From Rana temporaria (taxonomy: Eukaryota; Chordata; Amphibia; Anura; Ranidae): 64,000 nucleotides of DNA. The translations under genes were made by a program, and so were the position numbers. The stretch is taken from positions 24,041,686-24,105,685 of the forward strand of contig NC_053499.1 in assembly GCF_905171775.1 (NCBI RefSeq), written 5' to 3'. Each line of letters opens with the position of its first letter. The stretch's first letter is position 1. The notes beneath the pieces are model-generated. The model saw only the letters and a list, made by a program, of their open reading frames with translations, was not told where the DNA came from and did not search any database. Positions 32,380 through 42,899 of this stretch are shown piece by piece.

Positions 32380-32660
32380 CAATATTTGGTGTCGAAAAGG
32401 ATGGGTTTATGTAACTAGAACAGGGTGTTTCCACAGCTTCCACATCTCCCATCTTGGTCTTGGCCAACCAGCATCTACCTTTCCATGGTGATTAGATCGA
32501 GGTGTTGGTACTACCTGTATGGTTTGGGTAATTTCCAAGCACTCATCAGAACTGAAGAAATGGCTTGGATAAGCTGTGAAAGGTCTTTAACTTTACAGTA
32601 CAAGTCCAGTTGAATGTGACCAACTACTACTAGCTATGACTTGGATAGATGAGAGCCTTT
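32380..32660. repeat. Dispersed repeat copy related to 34960-35670
   Basis: The order CCCATCTTG..., AGCATCTAC..., GATTAGATCGAGGTGTTGGTACTACC, GAAATGGCTTGGATAAGCTG, ATGTGACCAACTACTACTA is repeated in diverged form at 34960-35310 plus 35627-35665. Class unknown, non-coding. Confidence 0.55.
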
Positions 32661-33457
32661 AGAGATGTTATCTTCAACCTGCTCTGAAATATGTATGCTG
32701 CCATTGCTGACCTTCTTCAGATTAAAATTTACTTGCAATGTCAAGCTTTTTGGGTCACTGTCCTGAACAATTGTACAGCCAATAAATTTAAAGCACCTGA
32801 GTTGCATACTAGGTCAGTAAGAGAACTATTAAAAGTGCTGGACAACAAGAAAGTAGCATTTTCAGCAGCCATTTCGCCTCGTTATAGGGAAATTACACAA
32901 GGATCATGCACAAGTATAAGCAGATAGCCAAAATTCACACCTACTCTGTTTTGCCAATTAATCATGGGATCAGTTTGCTCATCTTTACATGCAATTAATT
33001 TCCATGTAGAGGCCATTGAACAGTGATACTGATTGCGGATACAATTGCTCAAAAGAGTAATCGTTTAAACTACACTGTCATTTCCTTTTTGAACAAGGAG
33101 GACCTGATAAATAACACATTTGTAGCTTGTAATGTCGTTTATAAAGTTAGCAGAGTGTAGGGTTACCTCTGCCATGGTGATGGAGAATTCATAGAGTGCC
33201 CTGAAGAGTACATTATCTATGGTTGGATGGATAACACATTATTCTCTGTGGATGGAGCTGCCTTTGTGAGCTGGCCTTTCTTTTTGGATTCTTTAGGGGT
33301 TGTACAGGAATCCTTAGCAGCAGCATCAGCAGGGGGCATCCTGTGTGTGCGTGTGAGATTACTCACTGCACTCTATTTTCCAGCAGTAGAAATGTGCTGG
33401 GTTAATGGGTCTGCCATGTGGCTTGTTTTTCCCAAGACTGTTATTTTTACATTACTC
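32661..33457. other. Presumed intronic sequence, no gene recognised
   Basis: Relatively repeat-poor and AT-rich. Open frames at 32691-32927 and 33227-33520 show no recognised domain and no supporting splice sites. Confidence 0.35.
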
Positions 33458-33460
33458 TTA

Positions 33461-34035
33461 TGCCGCATACACACGATAATTTTTCGGCATGAAAAAAAAC
33501 AATGTTTTTTCGGCATGTAGAAAAAACGAAGTTTTTCCAACTTCATCATTAAAATGACGTTGCCCACACACCATCGTTTTTTAAAAATGCTCTAGTGAAG
33601 CGGGGTGACGTACAACACGTACGACGCCACTCTAAAGGGGAAGTTCCATGCGGATGACGCCACCCTTGGGGCTGCTTTAGCTGATTCCGTGTTAGTAAAA
33701 GACGATTCGCGCTTTTCTGTCTGTTACTGCGTGATGAATGTGCTTACTCCATTATGAACAGTAGTTTTACCAGAACGAGCACTCCCGTCTCATAACTTGC
33801 TTCTGAGCATTCGCGGGTTTTTAACGCCGTTTTAGCCCACACACGATCATTTTTTACAACCGAAAAACTACATAATTTAAAACGTCGTTAAAAAATGCAG
33901 CATGCTCAAAAAAAAAAATGTTGTCGTTTTTCAGAAGCCGAAAAATGATGTGCAGCCCACACACGATCATTTTAAATGACGTTTTTTAAAAACAACGTTT
34001 TTTTCATGCTGAAAAATTATCGCGTGTACGCCGCA
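33461..34035. mobile_element. GTACACACG-family MITE, 575 bases, exact TTA duplication
   Basis: TTA at 33458-33460 and 34036-34038 flank TGCCGCATACACACGAT and the complement of CGCGTGTACGCCGCA. The interior shares CACGTACGACG and CCACACACGATCATTTTT words with sister copies. It is non-coding and the longest member here. Confidence 0.85.
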
Positions 34036-34241
34036 TTAGATCCTGGATGAGCATTTTATAGTGATAGTCATCCAGTTTAAGTTTTTGGAAGCCCTATTAT
34101 TGTGACCATTTTTGTGCATGAAACCCTTGCGCTAAATTAGACCGTATTTGGCTTATGTGACACTCTGTTCTCCTCTAAAATAAATGCAAAGCCAAAAATT
34201 GGAAAATGACCATTGTCTCATATTTGACATTTTATTCGCAT

Positions 34242-34625
34242 TTAAAGGGATTGTATACATGATTCCCTTCTGGTTCTATTTTTACAGATTAAGTGGGAGA
34301 AACTCTAATTGGGGAACAATAACTGGTATATGGAACAGGGGCCTGCTGACCATTGCCACTGAGACAGAAAGGGATGAGAAACCTAAAATTTTACGGTTGT
34401 CACCAGAACAGGGAATAAGGGGAAACCCTAGTATTATTAACAACTGTCAAGAGGGTATTTCCTCTCTCTTTGTAGAGATTTCCTTCCACTTCCTATTGTG
34501 TCCCTGGGGCATGAAGTAAAGGGTAAATCACCCAAGCAGGAGCAGGGCAGATTTTTTTTTAAATTGACAGGGTTTTATCCCTCCCTTACTCTATCCAGAA
34601 TTAAAAATTATCCATTAAAGCTTAC
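34242..34625. mobile_element. TTAA-type dispersed repeat
   Basis: TTAA at 34242-34245 followed by AGGGATTGTATAC is a T2-like left end. The body matches 28520-28745 in GTCACCAGAACAGGGAATAAGGGGAAA and TTGTAGAGATTTCC. The right terminus is not clear. Confidence 0.5.
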
Positions 34626-34959
34626 AGTTTATCATTTGCATACATGGTGAACTAGTGGTACTATTATGTGTGTAAAGATTGTAGAAAATACTGGATCCAC
34701 AAGGTTTTCAGACTATATATGAAAGGATTTGCCACAATATGCATTTCCTAAAATGAAACCATAGTAAAGTTTAGTAAATCATGCCATAGAGGTAGTAAGT
34801 ACATATGTCTGTGAAGGGTCCTATTTATCTAGGTTATGCTACATCTAGTAGTTAGCCACTGGAACCATTCTACTGGACTTATTCTGTAATGCTGAAGATG
34901 TTTCATAGCTTATCCAAGCCCCTTCAGTTGTAATGAGTGTTGGGAAAATAGCCCAACAT
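34626..34959. other. No gene recognised
   Basis: AT-rich and unassigned. Confidence 0.35.
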
Positions 34960-35670
34960 TTACAGTAATTCCACAGAGGAGCAACGACACCTTCATCCAA
35001 TCACCATAGAAAGGTTGATGTTATTTCTCGAAGAACAGGATGGGAGGTGGTAAAATTGTTGACCACACTTATGGAGCATTCCTAACACCAGATATAACTT
35101 ATGGGTTGTTCTACAACTTTTTTTTTCCCCACAATTTCTACAACTTTAACATTTCCCATCTTGTCTTTTTACAAGCTACATCTACACATTCTGTGGCTAT
35201 TGGATCAAGGTGTAGATGCTACCAATGTAGATATAATTGTTGGGGTATTTTTATGACAGAAATTGCTTGGTAAGCTATAAAACATCTTTAATATCACAGA
35301 ACTGCCCCACTATGGCCTAGTACACACGAGAGGATTTATCCGCGGAAACGGTCCGGGGGACCGTTTCCGTCGAATCATTACGACGCATGCGGGGGATGGA
35401 TTCGGACGGATTGATCCGGTGAGTCTGTACAGACCAGCGGATCAATCCGTTGGACTGGATTCCAGCGGATCGATTTCTTAGCATGTCAAGAAATTTTGAT
35501 CCGCTGGAAATCCATCCCCGGGACAAAAATCTCCGCGGAAACAGATCCGCTGGATCGTACACACCAGGGGATCAGGTCCGCGGATCAATTCCAGCGGATC
35601 GATCCTCTCGTGTGTACGGGGCCATAGAAAGTGACCAACTACTACTACTAGAATTACCAAATGCATATTT
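34960..35670. repeat. Dispersed repeat split by a MITE
   Basis: Second copy of the 32380-32660 family, interrupted at about 35311-35626. The flanking phrases TATCACAGAACTGCCCCAC and GAAAGTGACCAACTACTAC correspond to the continuous TTACAGTACAAGTCCAGTTGAATGTGACCAACTACTAC of the other copy. Confidence 0.55.
35311..35626. mobile_element. GTACACACG-family MITE, GGATCCGC subfamily
   Basis: Ends TATGGCCTAGTACACACGAG and the complement of CTCGTGTGTACGGGGCCATA. The interior is built from CAGCGGATC/GATCCGCTG dyads and closely resembles 62791-63281 (GACGCATGCGGGGGAT, GTGAGTCTGTACAGACCAGCGGATC). Non-coding. Confidence 0.8.
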
Positions 35671-36092
35671 GTTTTTCTTTATTGCCTTAAAGTGAACATG
35701 TATCTTGTCAGGACTATATGGAGTTAAGGACTTTCTTAAATGTGGGCTTCACATAGAGTCTATACTCGCCATTCTTCAGCCAGGGAGAAGATCAACATTC
35801 CGTATTGTAGTCGTAGAATTGAACCCCGTATTTTGTCTGCTGCTCAAAGCACATTTTCTAAATTGTGCCCATGTGTATGCACACAAGTAAGCACTTTAAT
35901 TGTGACCACGGCTATTAGTAACAGCCCTGCAGCTAGCAACTGGGAAGCATGAGTGTGCTCTGAGGGTCGCACCTGGATTCTAACAGGTGACCATTGTAAT
36001 TTCACGGTGAGCACCTGGCCAAACCATCTTGCCTGACTGTCTCTGATCTCAATACTTTCAGTAACATATCTAGAATGAGTATTGAAGTCTAA

Positions 36093-36277
36093 TGCCTCGT
36101 ACACACGACCGGGTTTTTCGACGGGAATCCCGGCCGTGTGTATGCTCCCTCGCAGTTTTTCCGGTGGGAAAACTGCCAAAAACCACCGGCAAAAAAAGAA
36201 AACCAGCTCTCTTTTTTCCCGGCGGGATATCCAACTGACTTTTTCCCGTCGGAAATCCCAAGCGTGTGTACGAGGCA
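36093..36277. mobile_element. GTACACACG-family MITE 220 bases upstream of mdk exon 2
   Basis: A compact 185-base palindrome with ends TGCCTCGTACACACGACCGG and complement, flanked by TAA at 36090-36092 and 36278-36280. It lies in the last part of mdk intron 1 and can fold into one long hairpin. Open frames of up to 144 codons running through it are mirror reads. Confidence 0.85.
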
Positions 36278-36498
36278 TAAGAAAGGCAAGAAGTCCTGGT
36301 CTGCATATTTGTCCAAGGCCAACAACTCATAAGCCCTTGATTTGATATCCCAGCCAGGCAAATGGTTAAACATTGCAGATTATATCGTATTTCAGGACAG
36401 GTTTTGTTTTAAGATGATATAAAAAAGCAAAATCCAAATAATTTTTATATAGAATGCCTTTAAAATCATGGTTTTATATGTTCTCTTTTTGTTACAGG

Positions 36499-36574
36499 AT
36501 GGAATTGCGAGCTTTGTGTGTCATCGTCTTGGTGGCAATCCTTGCCGTCAGCTCTCAGGCCGCCAAGAAGAAAG
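36499..36574 (+). CDS. mdk: mdk coding exon 1: signal peptide and basic start
   Basis: The acceptor TTTTTGTTACAG ends at 36497, and the ATG follows one base later at 36499. The exon encodes MELRALCVIVLVAILAVSS, QAAKKK and the first base of Asp26. It ends in AAAG|GTAATT, a fair donor. The hydrophobic stretch with small residues before AAKKK fits signal peptidase cleavage near residue 21 or 22. The context G-G-ATG-G with a purine at -3, supplied by the upstream exon, suits initiation. The exon carries almost no 5' UTR, so the leader must be elsewhere. Confidence 0.95.
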
Positions 36575-39500
36575 GTAATTTTTGTTATAATCAGAAAAAA
36601 AATTCTCCACCCCTATCTCCTCTCCGCATTTACTAACAAAGACCAGTTAACCTCTCTAAGCAATTAGGATTGTTTTAATCAACCTTTCTCCCATTTGTAC
36701 ATCTGCCATGTGACTGTGCCAAAACACATTGCTCAAGGCATGGTCCACCATTGTCACTATCAGGAAGTCAGTCCAAAATGTAATTATAAAGAATTAACAG
36801 TATTTCACGGTAAATGGCAAAGCATTTGTTTGATACCCAGTCACCCAGTTAGGGTTCTACTTCAAGACCTTTTCCTTTTTTTTCCAGTTCTCATAAATCT
36901 GTCCCATTAGTTCCCGTACTTTGCCTCCAGTTTCTTTTTTAGTGCTGACATACAGCTTTTGCAACCCCATTTTTTCTTTCCATCCACAGACAAAGGTAAA
37001 AAAGGCGGATCGGACTGCTCAGAGTGGAAGTGGAGCCCTTGTGTCCCGAACAGCAAGGATTGTGGTGTGGGAACTCGGGAGGGGACATGCAAAGAGGAGA
37101 CAAGCAAACTAAAGTGCAAAATTCCATGCAACTGGAAGAAACCCTTTGGAGGTGAGACAGTATGATAAAGAGAAACATTAGTGCAATGAGCTACAAAGAT
37201 GCCACACTTTCTGTAGGCTCTGATGGATGCTCCTCATGGAAAAACCAATGAACCCGGATAGAACACCCAACTTGTCTTTTACCACTTGAAAGAGACCAAA
37301 AAATTGGAATGTCTTTCTGTTCTCTTCTATAGACTGTGCCTGCTTGGTCATTGGGGCGTGTCTTTGCATGTAATTACTTTTCAGTTGTCAAACTGTGCCT
37401 GCAGATTTAACTTTCATTTAACGTATTCAGCAAAATTATGGATTACAGCACTTGGTGTATACAAACTCAAAAGCTTCTTTCACTTAGTCATCATATCTCA
37501 CTGAATTCAGTTTCTCGAACAAATCCTTTTGTATGATTTTCTTGCAAAGTTTCTTAGCTGGAGATCCTACCAGTAATATCAATTTTTATTTCAGACTGAT
37601 GGCACTAAGCTATTGCCTTGTAACTAGCAGCAGTGTTATCATCTGACTGTTTGGCTATGAGCTAGACATGTGCATCCATTTTCATCCAAATGCATTTTCG
37701 TCCGAATTTCAGGTATTTTCACGTTCATTTTAACAAACGATAACGAACGTGCAGAATCCGAAATCCGAAAGATCCGACATGAGAAATGCTTTATTTTCGT
37801 TTTGTTGCGATAACAGTTCGATATAGATAGAAGATTCTACATGACGCTGACAATAGCGATCTGTGTCTTTCGAACCTGTGGTCGAATGTGCCTAAACTAA
37901 CTATTAGTCCAAGATTTTTCGACATTGAGAGAAAAGATTCGACATTATAGAGACATGAAGATTCGACAAAGCAGCTAAAACATACAATCGCCACGAGCGG
38001 ACATTTATGGTCAAATGCTCCACCCAAAGGCTATAGAAGAATTCTAATGTTGGTTGACTAGTAATAATAATTAATAAATATAATTATTACTAGTCATACA
38101 ACATTAGAATTCTACTGTAGTTTGTGGGCGGAGCATTAGACCGGAAATTTACGATTGCGGCATCGTATAGTTTAGCTGCTTCGTCGAATCTTCTTAGAAC
38201 ATTCGACGGACACCATAAGCCTTCAATTGACAGATTCTACCTTAATTCGGATTTTCAGGATGAATGCATTTTTTAACTAAACAAAATAAATAAAAAACAA
38301 TTTCGGGAGTAACTAAATACCCTTTCTTTTTCGGACCAAATCGAAATTCCAAAACAAAATTTTTCAGTGTGCACATGATCTGGTTGGCACCTGACTGGTC
38401 AACTGAAGAAGTGCACATGGAAGGCTGACAAAGCTGCTGCTAATTGCGAGAACAGCTTAGCCTTGTCAACCTTAGGCAGGAAGTGCTGTTTCTGACAGGA
38501 TCTCCAGGTAAGAAACTTTGCAACGGATTAAGAAGAAATTATTTGAAAACGATATATAGTGAGACATGAGGTCAAACATACTCGAAAAATAGATTTTGAG
38601 TTTACAAAATACTTCAAGCTCAATATAGGTTGGCTTAGCTGTAACACCATATATTTCTTACCCTCCAGCTGACTGCAAGTACAAGTTCAACAACTGGGGA
38701 GAATGTAACACTGAGACTAATGTAAAGAGCCGCACTGGAACCCTGAAGAAGGCCTTGTACAACGCAGAATGCCAACAAACCGTTGAAGCTACCAAACCCT
38801 GCTCCGTCAAAGTCAAGACCAAATCCAAAGGTGAGTTTGCCAAAACCAATATTCAAGATGGGTAACTGGATCTCCAGACAGTAATAGTTTTGGTAGACCA
38901 GTCTCAGGGCAGCGCCAAAACTTGGCATTGGAAAGCACATGTTCACATACACAATTGGAAATAGCAGCTCTCGAGATTTGGTACCTAGGTTCATATAGGC
39001 ATCTACTTATTAAGGTTTTATTGTTTAAATATGTATTTAAATTCCCATTTTCTTGTCCTGAAGCTAGAATTGATGTTTTGTACTTTAAGTTTTGTTTAAA
39101 ACCAACAGCTTTATTTGCATTCTGAGTAAGGGCATAAGTCATACCTCACATTTCGACAGGATGGATGTGATGTTTGAAGGAGCAAGATGGAAGCTTTAAA
39201 TACTATGGTCAATGATTTGGAAAGGTTCCAAAGTTCCTCCTTAAGTAGCCATTGAATACAGGAAACCATGTAGGTCAATTGATTACTTAACCCCTGACAT
39301 GCTATTTGTTTGATTGGCAACAGAGCAATCTTGAACTGTATGTATATAATCGCTTAGGTTGGATCTCGACATGCCACTATGAGAGTTTGAGTTATATTAC
39401 GTTGGCCTTTATCGTTACCCTGCATATTACACGTTTTATTTCTAAAGGAAGGAATATATTTTTGGTACATTATGACATTTTTCTGTCCATTCCTGACCTG

Positions 39501-40847
39501 GATGAATTTAGTGCATATAATTGCAGCAGATACATTCTATACGAGGTGATTTTCAGAGATTGTATTGCTCTGAAGTTTACACACTTTTCAGGTAAATGCT
39601 GACACTTTGATCGAATGGATCAATCATTTCTGATAACATATGCAGGCTTTGTAAAAAGACTGATTGACAGCTCCTGTCTTTTAGTGAGAGGTTTTAGGTT
39701 ATGTTTGATCTGGTGGAAAGCAGGCTCTCCATATGGCCAATGGAGATTTTAGCACCATGGCTGGGTTTCTCCACAAGGCCAGAAAGGTTGTTACTTAGGT
39801 TGGAATCAAGCCAATCGTGAGTAAGTGTCTGGATCCTCCTGGGTTGCCCCTTAGGATCCAGGACTCTGCAGAGTGGCAGAGGGTGCCCTGTGTTGGAACC
39901 CCCCAGGTTCAAGTGCCTCTTAGCCCCCTTATGTGTCATTCAACTTTTAGCCCTAGAACTTCCCATACTTCAGTTTGTGTGCTATAGGTTTCTGTGGCAT
40001 ACTTAATCACACACATAGGGCCAGATTCTCAGAAGAGTTACGACGGTGTATCTCAGGAAACACCGTTGTATCTCTGTTTTTTGGCCCGGGTATCTATGCG
40101 AGTGATTCCTAGAATCATTTTCGCATAGATACGGCCAAGATCCGACAGGTGTAAGTGACTTACACTGTCGGATCTTAAATGTAATTCGCTGCTGGTCGCT
40201 AGGTGGCGTTTATGTTCAGGTCTCAGTTGACTATGCAAATGAGCCTGATACGCCGATTCCCGAACGAATTTGCGTCGCGTACTCGTCGCTTGTGTCATTT
40301 CCGTAGGCGTAAGGTTACCCCTGCTATATGAGGGGTAACCTTACGCCAGTCCGCCGTATGCCATGTTAAGTATGGAGTCGGGTCCGCGTCGTCTTTTCCC
40401 ATCGGGTACGTCGTTTTCCTAAGTCGTTCTTGAATACGACTTTACGTCAATGACGCACACGTCGGCGTCATTGACGTTTTCCGTCGTGAGCTGGAGCATG
40501 CGCACTGGGCTATTTTTCAGCCCGGCGCATACGCAGTTCAATCGACGCGGAGGCGCGCTTAATTTAAATACAAGCCGCCCCCTTTGAATTACGCGGGGAT
40601 ACGCCGGGCCATTTACACTACGCCGCCGCAAACTACGGAGCAAGTGGTTGAAGAATACGGCACTTGCTCCAGTAAGATGCGGTGGCGTAGTGTAAATGAC
40701 TTACACTACGCCGGCGCCATATCTACAAGAATCTGGCCCATAATCTCCAATACATATGCCCATTTTGACATACTATGGAGCCTTCATACAAAAAATAATA
40801 ATTATATGTGTTTTTCTACAGGTAAAAAGGGAAAAGGCAAGGACTGA
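36499..40847 (+). CDS. mdk: Midkine, whole coding region (four coding exons)
   Basis: Midkine is a secreted heparin-binding growth factor that acts outside the cell through glycosaminoglycans and receptors such as ALK, PTPRZ1 and LRP1. The spliced frame gives 141 residues: signal peptide (about 1-22, hydrophobic core VIVLVAILAV), basic tail (23-31), N-domain with Cys35, 43, 50, 59, 68 and 72, C-domain with Cys82, 92, 114 and 124, and tail KGKKGKGKD. All ten cysteines of the five family disulfides are present. Lys99, Arg101 and Lys122 match the main heparin-binding cluster of the C-domain. Lys106 and Lys107 are also kept, while the position of the human cluster-2 arginine is Leu109. The short tail separates it from pleiotrophin, whose tail is longer and lysine-rich. 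All coding introns are phase 1. Residue matches to human are from memory of the family. Confidence 0.95.
36575..36989 (+). other. mdk intron between coding exons 1 and 2
   Basis: 415 bases, GT at 36575 and AG at 36988-36989, phase 1. A pyrimidine-rich stretch TTTTTTCTTTCCATCCACAG precedes the acceptor. No transposon was recognised. Confidence 0.85.
36990..37151 (+). CDS. mdk: mdk coding exon 2: N-terminal thrombospondin-like domain
   Basis: This exon runs from the last two bases of Asp26 through Gly79 and the first base of Ala80, exactly 162 bases, phase 1 at both ends. It carries six cysteines (35, 43, 50, 59, 68, 72) and the family signature CSEWKWSPCVPNSKDCGVG, followed by REGTC and CKIPCNWKK. 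The domain stabilises the protein and takes part in dimer formation in family members. The donor is GGAG|GTGAGA. Confidence 0.95.
37152..38668 (+). other. mdk intron between coding exons 2 and 3
   Basis: 1517 bases, GT-AG, phase 1. The acceptor is TTTCTTACCCTCCAG. It contains the inverted-repeat element at 37662-38379. Confidence 0.85.
37662..38379. mobile_element. Large inverted-repeat element in mdk intron
   Basis: The left TAGACATGTGCATCC and right GTGCACATGATCT are inverted ends. At the centre TAGAATTCTAATGTTG...ACTAGTAATAATAATT pairs with AATTATTACTAGT..CAACATTAGAATTCTA (about 38026-38115). Halves share ATTCGAC and AGCTGCTTCGTCGAATC vocabulary. Ends of this kind recur in frog genomes; no superfamily is assigned. 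It is non-coding and within a functional gene. Confidence 0.6.
38669..38830 (+). CDS. mdk: mdk coding exon 3: C-terminal heparin-binding domain
   Basis: This exon carries the last two bases of Ala80 through Lys133 and the first base of Gly134, again 162 bases and phase 1 at both ends. It encodes ADCKYKFNNWGEC, the RTGTLKK loop and AECQQTVEATKPC with Cys82, 92, 114 and 124. The C-domain holds the main glycosaminoglycan surface of midkine, and the basic residues Lys99, Arg101, Lys106, Lys107 and Lys122 are in place. The donor is AAAG|GTGAGT, consensus. Confidence 0.95.
38831..40821 (+). other. mdk intron between coding exons 3 and 4
   Basis: 1991 bases, GT-AG, phase 1. The acceptor is GTGTTTTTCTACAG. 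It contains the GGGCCAGATTC element at 40018-40739, which ends only 82 bases before the acceptor. A tail segment near 39690-39940 is unassigned. Confidence 0.85.
40018..40739. mobile_element. GGGCCAGATTC-family element in the last mdk intron, exact ATA duplication
   Basis: The 722-base element has ends GGGCCAGATTCTC and GAATCTGGCCC between ATA at 40015-40017 and 40740-40742. Interior dyads include TACGACGGTGTATC and ACTTACACTACGCCGGCG. It resembles 25477-26200. Inserted in the same gene as a phase-1 intron passenger; no splice sites need to be invoked. Confidence 0.85.
40822..40847 (+). CDS. mdk: mdk coding exon 4: C-terminal tail and stop
   Basis: The exon supplies the last two bases of Gly134, then KKGKGKD and TGA at 40845-40847. 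The lysine/glycine tail ending in Asp is the usual end of midkine. The coding total is 76+162+162+26 = 426 bases, 141 codons plus stop, which confirms that the exon chain closes in frame. Confidence 0.95.
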
Positions 40848-41255
40848 AGACTGAGAAGATGAAGCAGCACAATTTTCCAGTGGGGTTTACAACCCTAAAG
40901 AACAACCGAGTCAACAAGTGCCCTTTGCAGTCTGTCTTCAACATGCAATCTTCTGCCCTCTCCCCATTACCCCAAGATTTCTATTTTTAATCACTAATGT
41001 CTTTTAGGAAGAAAAAAAAAAGAAAAAGAATGTATAAATAAGATACAATCTCTCCTCTCACAAAAGATAAAACTATCCCCAATATTTTTTTCTGCAGTCT
41101 CTGCTATTGTCTGATACCCCAATATATAAACTTTCCCTTTACCTATACATACTGTAAGTGGTTTCATATTTCTGTGTTTTTTTTAATAGGAAAAGTCCTT
41201 TTTTTTTTGTTTTTTACTGTTTTTGTTTTTAAATAAATGTACAGTTTGAATTTGT
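40848..41255 (+). other. mdk: mdk 3' untranslated region
   Basis: About 410 bases from the stop to the likely cleavage zone. It is A/T-rich with A-rich and T-rich runs (41009-41028 and 41178-41229) and no recognised transposon. The end is inferred from the polyadenylation signal. Confidence 0.75.
41232..41237 (+). terminator. Polyadenylation signal of mdk (AATAAA)
   Basis: A canonical hexamer, followed after about 35 bases by the G/T-rich TTTGATTGTTGTATGTTCTCTGTGTG, as expected for a cleavage/polyadenylation site near 41250-41260. Confidence 0.8.
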
Positions 41256-41259
41256 AGTA

Positions 41260-42199
41260 ATGGCTCCTGTTTGATTGTTGTATGTTCTCTGTGTGATGTA
41301 GTAGAGCCAAGTCCGTACTTAGAGAATCTGACATCCCCTGCATTTGATAATTAAAAATAAAATGAACTCTAATATTGGGGCAAAAAAAACACATAATATT
41401 CCTTTTAACGTCATTAGTACAATAATGGCAGTTAAAAATAATAATAAAATTGGAACATTTAAGAGCTGTGCATGTAGTGCAAGGGTGCCCAACCTTTTGA
41501 AGAGAGAGGGCCACTTAAGCGACTTGGTAACCGGTCGTGGGCCACAATGAGTGGAGAGGAGCGGAGTGGGTGGATGGCAGGTCTGTGTCTGCTCTGTATA
41601 TGCATATATGTTTTTTTTTTACAGTTTTTACATTTCTGTCAGCGGCAGTTTAATTTAAAGTGCACCAAACACCACTTTTCATTCAATAAAGTGAATCCAA
41701 TCACATATTCCCAGTTTCTAATACATTTAGGTAATAAGCCTCCCCATTATGTCTGGGGGGGCAATAAGGAGAGGCAGACGTTCCCATGCCACTATGAGGG
41801 GGCCAGCAGCATCTGTGTCCTCAGGCAAAGGTGGATTTGGTCTGTCCTCAGGCAGGGCTCATTTGTCTTTTTTTTAGTGATGTGCCCATGCTATCCAGCC
41901 ACAGATTGTAGAGGAGGTGGTGGACTGTCTTACTAAACCATCCTCTATGACCCAAGCTGACACTAGTGCGCAATCCACTGCAGCTGCCAGAGCAGCTTAT
42001 TCTGCCTTCTTGTCCACAGCTACTCCTGCCATAGCCCCAGCATCATGCATGGAGGGGTCAGCTGGATATATTTGAATACAGCGTCAGTCACTTGCTTCTT
42101 GAGGATGCACAGACATTACTTGTTTCGTATGTTGGTTCTGAGGTAGAGAAAGGGAGTAACACGAGCCTACAGAGGGAAGAACACAAGGCCAAGTTTCGC
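41260..42199. other. Downstream flank with a hAT-like end fragment
   Basis: CAAGGGTGCCCAACCTTTTGAAGAG at 41480 matches the fragment at 29848 and marks a truncated hAT-like end. A T run lies at about 41612-41621. No gene was recognised; the 129-codon frame at 41547-41936 has no domain. Confidence 0.4.
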
Positions 42200-42780
42200 T
42201 TTAATCAATAGGGACCTCTATAGGGTTACGGTGTCAAGGCGCCACCAATACCCAAAAATAAATTTTTCCACAACTGTTTGACCAGGGGCATCAAAGTAAA
42301 CTTTTTTACAGCAAGGCCAATTGTTGCTTTCATCCAGAGTACCTCTATAGGGTTATAAAAAAATATAAAAAATGTGGGACTTAATATGAAGCACCGAGGA
42401 TAAGGTGCCTCCATCCCTGTTAGTGGCAAAGGAGGGGGGAGTTTGGGACTTTGAATGAGGTACATGAATGGAAGCAAATATACGATAAAAGACAATTTTA
42501 TTGAAACCAGGTATACATGGCATAGAACAAAGTACAGCAAAGCTATACATGCTTCATATAAATGGTTGATAGTCATCATATCAGTATTCCAATAAGGGAC
42601 ACCAATATGTAAGGGTGTCTGCATGAAACAAACATCATTGGCCAGTTGACTCCATATAGGTAATCATAGAGAGGCAAAGGTAAACATAGAGTAAACCACA
42701 TCATATGTAGAAACATGTGTGCATCATAGAGAGCTCGCCGCATTTCGGGGACTGTTCCACCTCACCAGGAGCGGATACAT
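42200..42780. repeat. Dispersed repeat with ACCTCTATAGGGTTA direct repeats
   Basis: ACCTCTATAGGGTTA occurs at about 42212 and 42341. CGCCGCATTTCGGGG near 42738 resembles the ACGTTTCG-type ends of other insertions (14570, 46860). Boundaries and class are unknown. Confidence 0.4.
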
Positions 42781-42899
42781 ATGAAGTATCTGTAGAAGAA
42801 AATATATATAAAAAAGCCAGTATGATCTACTATTGAACGCCAATATGTGGAAAATGGACAAAGGGAACAGAGAGAGTGGGAGGAAGGAGAATGTACATC

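Noticed and set aside
36499..40847. Pleiotrophin instead of midkine
   Set aside because: The tail after the last cysteine is short and ends KGKGKD, as in midkine. Pleiotrophin has a longer lysine-rich tail. Leu109 is pleiotrophin-like but a single residue does not outweigh this.
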